Source: Lachnospira sp. UBA4285 | Lineage (GTDB): Bacteria > Bacillota > Clostridia > Lachnospirales > Lachnospiraceae | Length of the DNA: 34,703 nt | Assembly (NCBI GenBank): GCA_002394965.1 | Contig: DGVL01000117.1 | Location: 1 to 34,703, forward strand | Direction: 5' to 3' | In this document: one piece after another, positions 7,309 through 14,912 of the stretch | How the letters are laid out: every line of letters starts with the position of its first letter | Position numbering within the stretch: position 1 is the stretch's first letter | The notes under the pieces: model-generated | Told to the model about the DNA's origin: nothing | Databases searched by the model: none | The model's input: the letters and a program-made list of their open reading frames with translations, nothing else | Made by a program: the position numbers and the translations under genes

Positions 7309-8280
7309 ATGAATGAATTCAATGTTTCGGCGGGGCCGCACTTCAGAAGTCCGGTGACCACCGGCTCCATCATGCGCGATGTACTTCTCGCACTGACGCC
7401 GGCAGCTCTTTTTGGCATCTACAATTTTGGCGTTCCCGCGCTCATCCGCATTGTCGTGAGTATAGCTGTCTGCGTGCTATGCGAGTATCTGTTTGAAAAA
7501 GGCATGAAGCGGCCGGTGACGGTGAACGACGGATCGGCTGCGGTGACAGGACTGCTTCTGGCCATGAACGTCCCGTCGACTCTCCCGGTTGCCATGCTGA
7601 TTGCAGGCGACGTGTTCGCAATCATCATCGTGAAGCAGCTGTTCGGCGGCATCGGGCAGAATTTCATGAATCCGGCGCTGGCGGCTCGCTGCTTCCTTCT
7701 CATCTCCTTTCCGGCGGCGATGACCAGATTTGTCTACAACGGCGTCAGCAGCGCCACACCGCTTGCTGTTCTGAAGCCCGGTGCGGACGCGGCCGCCGGT
7801 ACGGTTTCGCTTGTGTCAGAGTTCCTCGGTACAACCGGAGGAACCATCGGCGAGACGTCAGCCCTTGCGCTTCTCATCGGCGCTGCGTACCTGCTTGCCC
7901 GGAAAGAGATTTCCTTCAGGATTCCGGCGGCGTATATCGGCACATTTGCAATTCTGGTGTTTTTTCTGGCACCGGGGCACAGCTTTGACGCTCTGTATCT
8001 GGCTGAAGAGCTCTGCGGCGGCGGCCTGATGCTCGGCGCATTCTTCATGGCGACCGATTACGTGACAAGCCCGGATACCCCGGACGGAAAGCTGATTTTC
8101 GGCGCAATGGCAGGATTTCTGACATTTATCTTCCGAATGTTCGGCGGCTCGGCAGAAGGCGTTTCCTATGCGATTATCTTCAGCAATCTGCTGGTTCCGC
8201 TGATCGAGCGCGTGACGGTTCCAAAGCCGTTTGGATACAGGAAACCACAGAAACCGGACGCGGCCGGAAAGGAGGCGTGA
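7309..8280 (+). CDS. rnfD: Rnf complex subunit RnfD (membrane flavoprotein)
   Basis: A 323-residue polytopic membrane subunit of Rnf, starting 3 bases after rnfC. The N-terminus has the family's SAGPHFRSPVTT pattern, followed by about eight or more hydrophobic segments. The expected site of covalent FMN attachment is the threonine at about residue 150 in GVSSATPL. GGIGQNFMNPALAARCF and FFMATDYVTSPDTP are typical conserved stretches. RnfD carries electrons within the membrane part and is thought to take part in ion movement. No break or missing segment seen. Confidence 0.96.
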   Translation: MNEFNVSAGPHFRSPVTTGSIMRDVLLALTPAALFGIYNFGVPALIRIVVSIAVCVLCEYLFEKGMKRPVTVNDGSAAVTGLLLAMNVPSTLPVAMLIAGDVFAIIIVKQLFGGIGQNFMNPALAARCFLLISFPAAMTRFVYNGVSSATPLAVLKPGADAAAGTVSLVSEFLGTTGGTIGETSALALLIGAAYLLARKEISFRIPAAYIGTFAILVFFLAPGHSFDALYLAEELCGGGLMLGAFFMATDYVTSPDTPDGKLIFGAMAGFLTFIFRMFGGSAEGVSYAIIFSNLLVPLIERVTVPKPFGYRKPQKPDAAGKEA

Positions 8281-8283
8281 GAG

Positions 8284-8940
8284 ATGAACAATTCGATCGT
8301 AAAAGATGCGATGCGTCTCTTCATCATCACTCTGATCTCGGGCATCATCCTGGGGTTCTTCTATGACCTGACCAAGGGTCCGATCGAGGCGCAGGAGGAG
8401 AAGACCAGAACCCAGGCCTATCAGACGGTGCTTCCGGATGCGGACAGATTCGAGATGGCTGCGGATACAGCATATTCGTCGGATATTGAGATGCAGATGC
8501 AGCCGTTCCTGAATCGGGCCGGCTACACGAGCGATTCCATCAGCGGACTTGTCATCGCCTCGAAGGCCGGCACTTATTCCGGTGTCGCCCTGACTGTGAC
8601 CGCGCACGACGGGTACGGCGGGGACATTCAGTTCTCTGTCGGTATCCTCCCGGACGGGACGATCAGCGGGATTTCTATCCTGTCTATTTCCGAGACGGCA
8701 GGACTTGGCATGCGGGCGAAGACCGATCCTTCGTTCCTCTCCCAGTGGACAGGTATGAAACAGAAGAGCTTTGACCTCGTGAAGACCGGAGGGGATCCGG
8801 CAGCCGGTACGGTAGATGCGATCAGCGGATCGACTGTGACATCCAGAGCTTTCCAGCGAGGCATCAACGCGGCGCTGATTGCCTTTGAGAATCTGCAGAA
8901 CAATGACATTACGACAGCGGGAGGTGTAACCATTGGCTGA
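8284..8940 (+). CDS. rnfG: Rnf complex subunit RnfG (FMN-binding)
   Basis: A 218-residue protein with one N-terminal membrane anchor (about 11-27) and an extracytoplasmic FMN-binding domain. The flavinylation motif is DAISGSTVTS at 178-187, which has Ser where the usual consensus Dxx(S/T)GAT has Ala; the threonine expected to carry FMN (about 184) is kept. Attachment needs an ApbE flavin transferase, not encoded in this window. It starts 3 bases after rnfD and overlaps rnfE by 8 bases. Confidence 0.95.
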   Translation: MNNSIVKDAMRLFIITLISGIILGFFYDLTKGPIEAQEEKTRTQAYQTVLPDADRFEMAADTAYSSDIEMQMQPFLNRAGYTSDSISGLVIASKAGTYSGVALTVTAHDGYGGDIQFSVGILPDGTISGISILSISETAGLGMRAKTDPSFLSQWTGMKQKSFDLVKTGGDPAAGTVDAISGSTVTSRAFQRGINAALIAFENLQNNDITTAGGVTIG

Positions 8941-9607
8941 TAGAAACAATCACCTGGCTTCCCGGGGCGGGGAGCGCCTGTACAACGGCATTATCAAAGA
9001 GAATCCGACACTTGTCCTGATTCTGGGCATGTGCCCGACACTGGCGGTTACGACATCGGCGATCAACGGCATCGGCATGGGGCTTTCCACGACGGTAGTT
9101 CTGCTGCTCTCCAATACACTGATCTCCATGCTGCGCAAATTTATTCCGGACCGGGTCCGGATGCCAGCCTACATCGTCATTGTTGCGTCACTCGTGACGG
9201 TGGTTCAGTTCCTGCTGGAGGCGTATGTGCCGGCGCTGTATGAAGCTCTGGGTATCTACATCCCTCTCATCGTCGTGAACTGCATCATCCTGGGACGCGC
9301 CGAAGCTTACGCGTCCAAGAACCCTGTGTTCCCGTCCGCGATGGACGGCCTGGGCATGGGGCTCGGCTTTACGTGTTCCCTCACGATACTCGGCATGATC
9401 CGCGAGCTGCTGGGAGGCGGAACGTTTCTGTCGAATGGCGCTACCGCTGTATTTACGATTCCGCAGTCCGTGTACACACCGGCCAATATCTTCATCCTGG
9501 CGCCGGGAGCTTTCATTGTTCTGGCATTTATTATTGCTATCCGCAACCGGGTCATCCGTCGGAATCAGGAAAAGAGATCGCGTGAGAACAGAAAGGAGAG
9601 TGTCTGA
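8933..9607 (+). CDS. rnfE: Rnf complex subunit RnfE (membrane)
   Basis: A 224-residue membrane subunit with six predicted helices. It has the paired cysteine motifs shared by RnfA and RnfE: LGMCPTLAVT (C34) and the later NCIILGRAEAYASKNP. In solved Rnf complexes these cysteines, together with those of RnfA, hold a [2Fe-2S] cluster within the membrane. Start is taken as TTG 8933, preceded by GGGAGGTG at 8919-8926; it sits inside the end of rnfG. The C-terminus is short and basic. The last base of its TGA is the first base of the rnfA ATG. Confidence 0.95.
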   Translation: MADRNNHLASRGGERLYNGIIKENPTLVLILGMCPTLAVTTSAINGIGMGLSTTVVLLLSNTLISMLRKFIPDRVRMPAYIVIVASLVTVVQFLLEAYVPALYEALGIYIPLIVVNCIILGRAEAYASKNPVFPSAMDGLGMGLGFTCSLTILGMIRELLGGGTFLSNGATAVFTIPQSVYTPANIFILAPGAFIVLAFIIAIRNRVIRRNQEKRSRENRKESV

Positions 9608-10179
9608 TGAAACTGCTTGTCATCGCTGTGAGCGCGGCGCTTGTCAATAACGTCGTGCTCAGCAGATTCCTGGGACTCTGCCCGTTCCTCGGCGTATCCA
9701 AGTCCACAAAGACGGCGGCCGGCATGGGAGCGGCCGTCATCGCGGTCGTGACGGTCTCCTCGGCGATCTGCAGCCTGCTGTATGACTTTCTTCTTGTGCC
9801 ACTGGACCTGGTCTATCTGAATACGATCGTGTTCATTCTGATCATCGCCGCACTGGTACAGTTTGTAGAGATGGTTCTGAAGAAGAAGAGCCACGCTCTG
9901 TATGAGTCCCTGGGCGTATATCTTCCCCTGATCACCACCAACTGCTGTGTGCTCGGCACTGCCCTGACCAACGTCCAGGATTCCTACGGTCTGGCGGAAT
10001 CAGTCGTCAACGGTCTGGGCACTTCCGTGGGCTTTGCCATCGCGATCATTCTGATGGCCGGAATCCGTGAGAAGACGCAGAACAACGATGTGCCGGAAAG
10101 CTTTAAGGGCATGCCGATCGTGCTTCTGACAGCCGGTCTGATGTCGATCGCTTTTTTCGGATTTGCAGGGATCATGTGA
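9607..10179 (+). CDS. rnfA: Rnf complex subunit RnfA (membrane)
   Basis: A 190-residue six-helix membrane protein, homologous to RnfE but in inverted topology in the complex. Cysteine motifs FLGLCPFLGV (C25) and TTNCCVLGTAL provide its half of the intramembrane iron-sulfur site. It begins in a one-base overlap with rnfE (TGATG) and ends 24 bases before rnfB. Length matches the family. Confidence 0.96.
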   Translation: MKLLVIAVSAALVNNVVLSRFLGLCPFLGVSKSTKTAAGMGAAVIAVVTVSSAICSLLYDFLLVPLDLVYLNTIVFILIIAALVQFVEMVLKKKSHALYESLGVYLPLITTNCCVLGTALTNVQDSYGLAESVVNGLGTSVGFAIAIILMAGIREKTQNNDVPESFKGMPIVLLTAGLMSIAFFGFAGIM

Positions 10180-10203
10180 GACGAAGATTTTCAGGAGAAA
10201 AGC

Positions 10204-10998
10204 ATGAGTGGAATTATCATTGCCGCCGCTGTCGTGGGTGGCACAGGTCTGGCGCTGGGCTTATTCCTGAGTGTCATGGGCAAGAAGTTCGAGGTGCCGG
10301 TAGACGAAAAAGAGGCGAAGGTGCGGGAACTCCTGCCGGGGAACAACTGCGGCGGATGCGGATTCGCGGGATGTGACGCGTGCGCGAAGGCAATCGCAGG
10401 CGGCAGTGCACCGGTGGGGGCATGTCCGGTCGGCGGTGAGCCGGTTGCAAAACAGATCGCGCAGATCATGGGCAGCAGTGCCGGGGCGATGAAGCGCATG
10501 ACCGCCTGGGTACGCTGCGGAGGAGACTGCGGGAAGGCACCGGCAAAGTACCGGTACTCCGGGGTTCAGGATTGCTCTGTCATGCCGTTTCTGCCGGACG
10601 GAGGCCCGAAGGCCTGTACATACGGATGCCTTGGGTATGGCAGCTGCGTGAAGGCATGCGAGTTCGACGCGATACATGTACAGAACGGCGTGGCGGCCGT
10701 GGACAGAGACAAGTGCAGGGCCTGCGGGAAGTGCGTGGCAGCCTGTCCCCGCCATCTGATAAGCATGGTGCCCTATGGCAGCCAGTACGTGGTCGACTGC
10801 ATGTCAAAAGACAAAGGCAAGGACACCATGGCACTCTGCAGCACCGGCTGTATCGGCTGCAGGATCTGCGAGAAGAACTGCCCGGCAGATGCGGTACACG
10901 TCAATGACAATCTCGCGTCCATCGACTACGACAAGTGCAGGAACTGCGGCGTATGCGCCCAGAAGTGCCCGAGAAAGATCATCGCGCAGCGCTTCTGA
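10204..10998 (+). CDS. rnfB: Rnf complex subunit RnfB (polyferredoxin, electron entry)
   Basis: A 264-residue iron-sulfur protein with one N-terminal membrane helix (about 3-22). A Fes-type domain follows (NNCGGCGFAGCDACAKAI...GACPVGG, cysteines near 43-80), and then a row of ferredoxin-like motifs: CLGYGSCVKAC, CRACGKCVAACP, CIGCRICEKNCP and CRNCGVCAQKCP. It is believed to accept electrons from soluble ferredoxin and pass them into the complex. The clostridial form is longer than the E. coli homologue (RsxB) because of extra clusters, and this length fits that form. It closes the rnfCDGEAB set; GGAG at 10193-10196 precedes the ATG. Confidence 0.96.
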   Translation: MSGIIIAAAVVGGTGLALGLFLSVMGKKFEVPVDEKEAKVRELLPGNNCGGCGFAGCDACAKAIAGGSAPVGACPVGGEPVAKQIAQIMGSSAGAMKRMTAWVRCGGDCGKAPAKYRYSGVQDCSVMPFLPDGGPKACTYGCLGYGSCVKACEFDAIHVQNGVAAVDRDKCRACGKCVAACPRHLISMVPYGSQYVVDCMSKDKGKDTMALCSTGCIGCRICEKNCPADAVHVNDNLASIDYDKCRNCGVCAQKCPRKIIAQRF

Positions 10999-11035
10999 GT
11001 GGCGTCAGACAGCTTTCCGGGAGGAATTCGGTGTA

Positions 11036-11437
11036 TTGAGCAGAAAGAAGTCGGTAAAAGCGATTAAAAAAGCGGACATCATCCTCATTGCAATTCTGGC
11101 GGGGGTGCTTTCCGGATTCGCTTTGCTCTCTGCCGGCCGGCAGATGCCGGCGGAAGGAAAGTCTGCAGCTCAGGTCGAAATCACGCTGGAAGGAGAGACG
11201 CGGCTGTATCCGCTTGACCAGGATACACAGTTCACGCTCACGACTTCATCGGGCGGGGAAAACACGGTTGTCATCAAAGACGGGGAAGTGAGAGTCACGG
11301 AAGCTGACTGTCCGGACAGGATCTGTGTTACAATGGGGGCGATAAGCCGAACCGGTCAGACAATTGTCTGCATGCCTCACCAGCTGGTCATCCGCATCAA
11401 GGGTAAGGACCAGGAGATCGACGGAGTAGCGCAGTGA
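11036..11437 (+). CDS. NusG domain II-containing secreted or membrane-anchored protein
   Basis: A 133-residue protein: basic N-terminus, one hydrophobic segment (about 15-32), then an extracytoplasmic NusG domain II fold marked by DCPDRICVTMG, GQTIVCMPHQLVI. The frame is open far upstream, but that part is an out-of-frame reading of rnfB. TTG 11036 with GGGAGGA at 11019-11025 gives a start at the basic N-terminus. The function of this family is unknown; it commonly sits next to Gx-transporter and Rnf or ApbE genes, as here, which hints at a link to membrane redox or flavin/quinone chemistry (inference). It overlaps the next gene by four bases. Confidence 0.85.
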   Translation: MSRKKSVKAIKKADIILIAILAGVLSGFALLSAGRQMPAEGKSAAQVEITLEGETRLYPLDQDTQFTLTTSSGGENTVVIKDGEVRVTEADCPDRICVTMGAISRTGQTIVCMPHQLVIRIKGKDQEIDGVAQ

Positions 11438-11940
11438 GAGACAGAAAAGTTCAGAAAATGGTAACGGCAGCTCTGTTCACGGGGGCTGCCATTCTTTTTG
11501 GTTACGTGGAGACACTCCTGCCGATCCCGCTGCCTGTGCCCGGCATGAAGCTGGGGCTTGCCAATATTGCTGTCCTTGCGGTACTTTATACAGCAGGACC
11601 CGGCATGGCGGCTGCAGTTGATCTGGTCAGGATCCTCGTGAACGGACTGATGTTCACCGGGCTGTACGGTTTTCTTTTCAGCCTGGCAGGAGGCGCGGTG
11701 AGTCTGCTCATTATGATACTGCTGTATAAATGCGGCAGATTCGGCGTGACGGGAGTCTCTGCCGCCGGAGCGCTCGCCCATCAGGCCGGGCAGATCCTGG
11801 TGGCTGTGCCGCTCCTCGGAAGCGAGGCCGTGTTGGCGCTTCTTCCGGTTCTGGGAGCACTGGCAGTCGGAACGGGGATTGTCACAGGACTGACGGCAGC
11901 CGGGCTCATCCGGCATCTGCCGACGGATGGGAAGGTGTAA
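11434..11940 (+). CDS. Gx transporter family / heptaprenyl diphosphate synthase component I-like membrane protein
   Basis: A 168-residue integral membrane protein with about five helices and the family hallmark PVPGMKLGLANIAVLAVLY near residues 30-48, followed by DLVRILVNGLMFTG and glycine-rich SLAGGAVSLL. Databases label the family either heptaprenyl diphosphate synthase component I or Gx transporter; its fold resembles substrate-binding membrane subunits of ECF importers. I do not see a prenyltransferase aspartate-rich motif, so an enzymatic role is doubtful. Start is GTG 11434 in a 4-base overlap with the NusG-II gene; its TAA shares one base with the next ATG. It probably belongs to the rnf transcription unit. 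Confidence 0.8.
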   Translation: MRDRKVQKMVTAALFTGAAILFGYVETLLPIPLPVPGMKLGLANIAVLAVLYTAGPGMAAAVDLVRILVNGLMFTGLYGFLFSLAGGAVSLLIMILLYKCGRFGVTGVSAAGALAHQAGQILVAVPLLGSEAVLALLPVLGALAVGTGIVTGLTAAGLIRHLPTDGKV

Positions 11941-13346
11941 TGGAGAAAGACAGAGAACAACGGGAAGAGAAGCTTGCCTCTGAGATCCTTGCATTCGTGC
12001 GGGACAGTATCGCGGCGCAGCACCCGTTCCTTGACCGCGCGCTCTTTCGCATGCCGGTTGTGTTCCGAAAAGACACGCGGGGCGATGCGGCACTCCAGAG
12101 GGAGAATACCTTCGGACCGGCTACCGAGGGACGGCAGATCGTGCTGCCGGCGGCCTGGGCTGTTGAGACATTCTCCAGAAGTGAAAACCTGGTGTTCCGG
12201 ACATATCTTCACATGCTGTTTCACTGCCTGTATCTGCATCCGTTTCAGTACAGCATGCTGGATCTGCACGCCTGGGACCTTGCGTCGGACTCAGCGGTGG
12301 AGAGGAGCCTGTTTGCAAACGGACTGGCGCAGGAATGGCCGCTTGACTGCGATGAGGAGGAGAAGGCGCTGCTTGGCCGGATCGCATCTGTGGCAGAGGA
12401 TGAGGAGATTCAGGCGGAAAAGGTATACCACGCTCTGGTGCAGAATGGCCCGCGGATGAAGCAGCTGCTGGACGAGGGGGCGCTTGTGCGGCGGGATCTT
12501 CACTATCTCTGGCTCTCGGAGGACAAGAACGTCCGGATCCGCTACACCAACAAGGCGGGCATGCAGAGCGAGGATCTGGATCCGGGGAAACAGTGGAATG
12601 AGGTGCGATCGCGTGTCGCCATGCTGCAGGAAGCCACAGAGAGCCGGCACGGGAAAGGAAGCGGGGATGCACAGTTTCATCTTCGCAATCTCTATCCGGA
12701 CGACCGGCAGTACCGGGATCTGATTGACCGATTTGCAAAAGTGACGGAAGAGGTCCATGTGAACATGGACGAATTCGACTACATCTATTATACCTACGGG
12801 ATGAGTCTGTACGGCAATGTTCCGCTTGTTGAGCCGCTGGAATACCGGGAGGCGAGAAAAATCCGGGATTTCTGCATAGCGATTGACACGTCCGGATCCT
12901 GTCAGGGCAGTGTGGTGAGAGGCTTCCTTCACCGGACATATTCGATCATACGAAATTCCGACGTGTTCTTCCGTCACATGAATCTGCATATTCTGCAGTG
13001 TGACTGTGCGGTGCTTTCCGACAGGAAGATCACAAGTCTGGAAGAACTTGATGACTACTGCCGTGACATTCCGATAAAGGGGGCCGGGGGCACGGACTTC
13101 CGGCCGGTGTTTGACTATGTGGAGAATATGAAGCGCGCGGGAGAATTCACGGATCTGCGGGGGCTTCTTTACTTCACGGACGGCATCGGCACCTTCCCGG
13201 AAAAAGCTCCGTCCTTTCAGACTGGATTCGTCTTTCTGAAAGGAAAACAGAAAATTCCGGAAATTCCCGCCTGGGCATCGAGGATTGTTCTCGAGCGCGG
13301 CACCGTTGAGCAGGATGACCCCGGGCAGCACGGAACGGCAACGTGA
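11940..13346 (+). CDS. DUF2201-type protein: degenerate metallopeptidase-like N-domain plus vWA-like C-domain
   Basis: 468 residues in two parts. The N-terminal half matches the pattern of the DUF2201_N putative metallopeptidase domain: HMLFHCLYLH at 91-100, then WDLASDSAVE, which corresponds to the family's W-x-x-A-x-D-x-x-V-N stretch. In an active zinc peptidase the motif would be HExxH; here residue 92 is Met, so the catalytic Glu is missing while the three histidines remain. The C-terminal part is a vWA-like domain with a metal-site set: DTSGS (316-320), GGTDF (383-387) and FTDGIG (412-417). The start is ATG 11940 after GGAAGG; the longer open frame upstream is a shadow of the previous gene. 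It precedes a MoxR-like ATPase, and vWA-MoxR pairs act in assembling or remodelling other proteins. No signal peptide, so cytoplasmic. Assignment is by motif and context. Confidence 0.78.
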   Translation: MEKDREQREEKLASEILAFVRDSIAAQHPFLDRALFRMPVVFRKDTRGDAALQRENTFGPATEGRQIVLPAAWAVETFSRSENLVFRTYLHMLFHCLYLHPFQYSMLDLHAWDLASDSAVERSLFANGLAQEWPLDCDEEEKALLGRIASVAEDEEIQAEKVYHALVQNGPRMKQLLDEGALVRRDLHYLWLSEDKNVRIRYTNKAGMQSEDLDPGKQWNEVRSRVAMLQEATESRHGKGSGDAQFHLRNLYPDDRQYRDLIDRFAKVTEEVHVNMDEFDYIYYTYGMSLYGNVPLVEPLEYREARKIRDFCIAIDTSGSCQGSVVRGFLHRTYSIIRNSDVFFRHMNLHILQCDCAVLSDRKITSLEELDDYCRDIPIKGAGGTDFRPVFDYVENMKRAGEFTDLRGLLYFTDGIGTFPEKAPSFQTGFVFLKGKQKIPEIPAWASRIVLERGTVEQDDPGQHGTAT

Positions 13347-13361
13347 AGAAAGGCAGGAGAC

Positions 13362-14912
13362 ATGGATATACAGCAGGCAAAGGAACAGATTAAACGGGCG
13401 GTCAGGATCTATCTGATGAAGGATGCGTTCGGCAACTACCGGATCCCGATTCAGGAGCAGCGCCCGGTTTTCCTCGTAGGTGCACCCGGGATCGGGAAGA
13501 CGGCCATCATGGCGCAGATTGCGAAGGAACTGGATATCTGTCTGGTTCCGTATTCGATGACGCATCACACCCGGCAGAGCGCTCTGGGGCTTCCCATGAT
13601 CGTGAAGAAAGAGTTCGGGGGCAGGGAATCTGCGATCTCCGAGTACACGATGAGCGAGATCATCGCATCTGTGTATGAGGCGATGGAGACAAGCGGGAAA
13701 AAAGAAGGAATTCTGTTCCTGGATGAGATCAACTGCGTATCGGAGACACTGGCGCCCTCCATGCTGCAGTTCCTGCAGTACAAGACATTTGGAAATCACC
13801 GGGTCCCGGATGGCTGGGTGATTGTCACAGCCGGGAACCCCCCGGAGTACAACCGGTCTGTGCGTGAATTTGACATTGTGACTCTCGACCGCCTCAAGGT
13901 CATTGTGACCGAGCCGAATTACGGGGCATGGAGAACCTGGGCACTGGACGCCCAGGTGCACCGCGCCATCGTGAGCTACCTGGACATTCACCGCGACAAT
14001 TTCTACCGCATCGAAAATACAGGCAAGGGCCGCACCTATGTGACCGCGCGCGGATGGGAGGACCTCTCGCAGGCCGTGAAGCTTTATGAGGAAGCGGGCT
14101 TTCCGGTCGACGAGGATCTGATCAGTCAGTATATCCGCAATGAACATATCTGCGCAGATTTCGGGTCATATTACCGGCTGTATCACAAATACGGAGAGGA
14201 TTATCACGTACAGGACATTCTTGCCGGGAACGCGCCGGAAGACGTATGCCACCGCGCAAAGGAAGCCGGATTTGATGAGAAGATGACGCTGATCGGCCTG
14301 CTGCTGGACGCGCTGCGGCCGTCTCTGCATGCCCAGGTTGTGGAAGAGGATGCGCTCCGCGCGCTGCACGGGCCTCTTGCTTCCTGCGGAGAGCTTGTCC
14401 CGGAAGCTTCCTCATCGGACGTGCTGTGTGAACGCCTTGAGAGCCTGGCGGCGGACGAGCAGAGCAAAGAGACGGCTGATGAGGCGGGGAAGACTGCGAC
14501 TGCCGGCGCGCGCTTTGAGCGGGAATGTAAAAAACGCTTTCTGAAAGCCCTGGCGGATGAGATCCGGAAAGAGGAGATCAAAGACGCGGCTCCTGCATGG
14601 GAGCTGATCAGGCAGGAGTACGCGAAACGCGTGCGCAGCGCCGGTCAGGCGGCAGACACCGTGAAGAGAAGTCTTGACAACATTTTTGACTTCGCAGCAG
14701 AGGCATTCGGCAAGAGCGACCAGATGCTGGTGCTCGTGACGGACCTCTCGGCCTCACCGGATGCGGCGCGATTCATCTCCCGGCACGGCTGCGCCGGGTA
14801 CTATGAGTACAGCCGCCAGTTCATGCTGTATGAACGCAGCCGGACGCTCCGCGATGAGATTCGGAAATTCACGGACGGAACTAAGACAGAAGATGAGGGA
14901 ATGCAGCTCTGA
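13362..14912 (+). CDS. MoxR-like AAA+ ATPase
   Basis: 516 residues. The AAA+ core (about 1-300) has Walker A GAPGIGKT (40-47), Walker B ILFLDE (117-122) and a sensor-1 region VTAGNPPEYN (156-164) of the AAA_5/MoxR kind, followed by an arginine-bearing segment (FDIVTLDRLKVI). The remaining 200 residues are helical and charged with no family I recognise. MoxR ATPases usually work with a vWA partner to remodel or insert metal into client proteins. The vWA gene lies 15 bases upstream and the LRR gene starts within this gene's stop (TGATG), so the three are almost surely one transcript. Confidence 0.88.
   Translation: MDIQQAKEQIKRAVRIYLMKDAFGNYRIPIQEQRPVFLVGAPGIGKTAIMAQIAKELDICLVPYSMTHHTRQSALGLPMIVKKEFGGRESAISEYTMSEIIASVYEAMETSGKKEGILFLDEINCVSETLAPSMLQFLQYKTFGNHRVPDGWVIVTAGNPPEYNRSVREFDIVTLDRLKVIVTEPNYGAWRTWALDAQVHRAIVSYLDIHRDNFYRIENTGKGRTYVTARGWEDLSQAVKLYEEAGFPVDEDLISQYIRNEHICADFGSYYRLYHKYGEDYHVQDILAGNAPEDVCHRAKEAGFDEKMTLIGLLLDALRPSLHAQVVEEDALRALHGPLASCGELVPEASSSDVLCERLESLAADEQSKETADEAGKTATAGARFERECKKRFLKALADEIRKEEIKDAAPAWELIRQEYAKRVRSAGQAADTVKRSLDNIFDFAAEAFGKSDQMLVLVTDLSASPDAARFISRHGCAGYYEYSRQFMLYERSRTLRDEIRKFTDGTKTEDEGMQL

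Noticed and set aside
11730..11939. N-terminal extension of the vWA protein in the open frame from 11730
   Set aside because: It overlaps the Gx membrane protein gene in another frame, reads as Arg/Gly-rich nonsense, and a good start with ribosome site exists at 11940.
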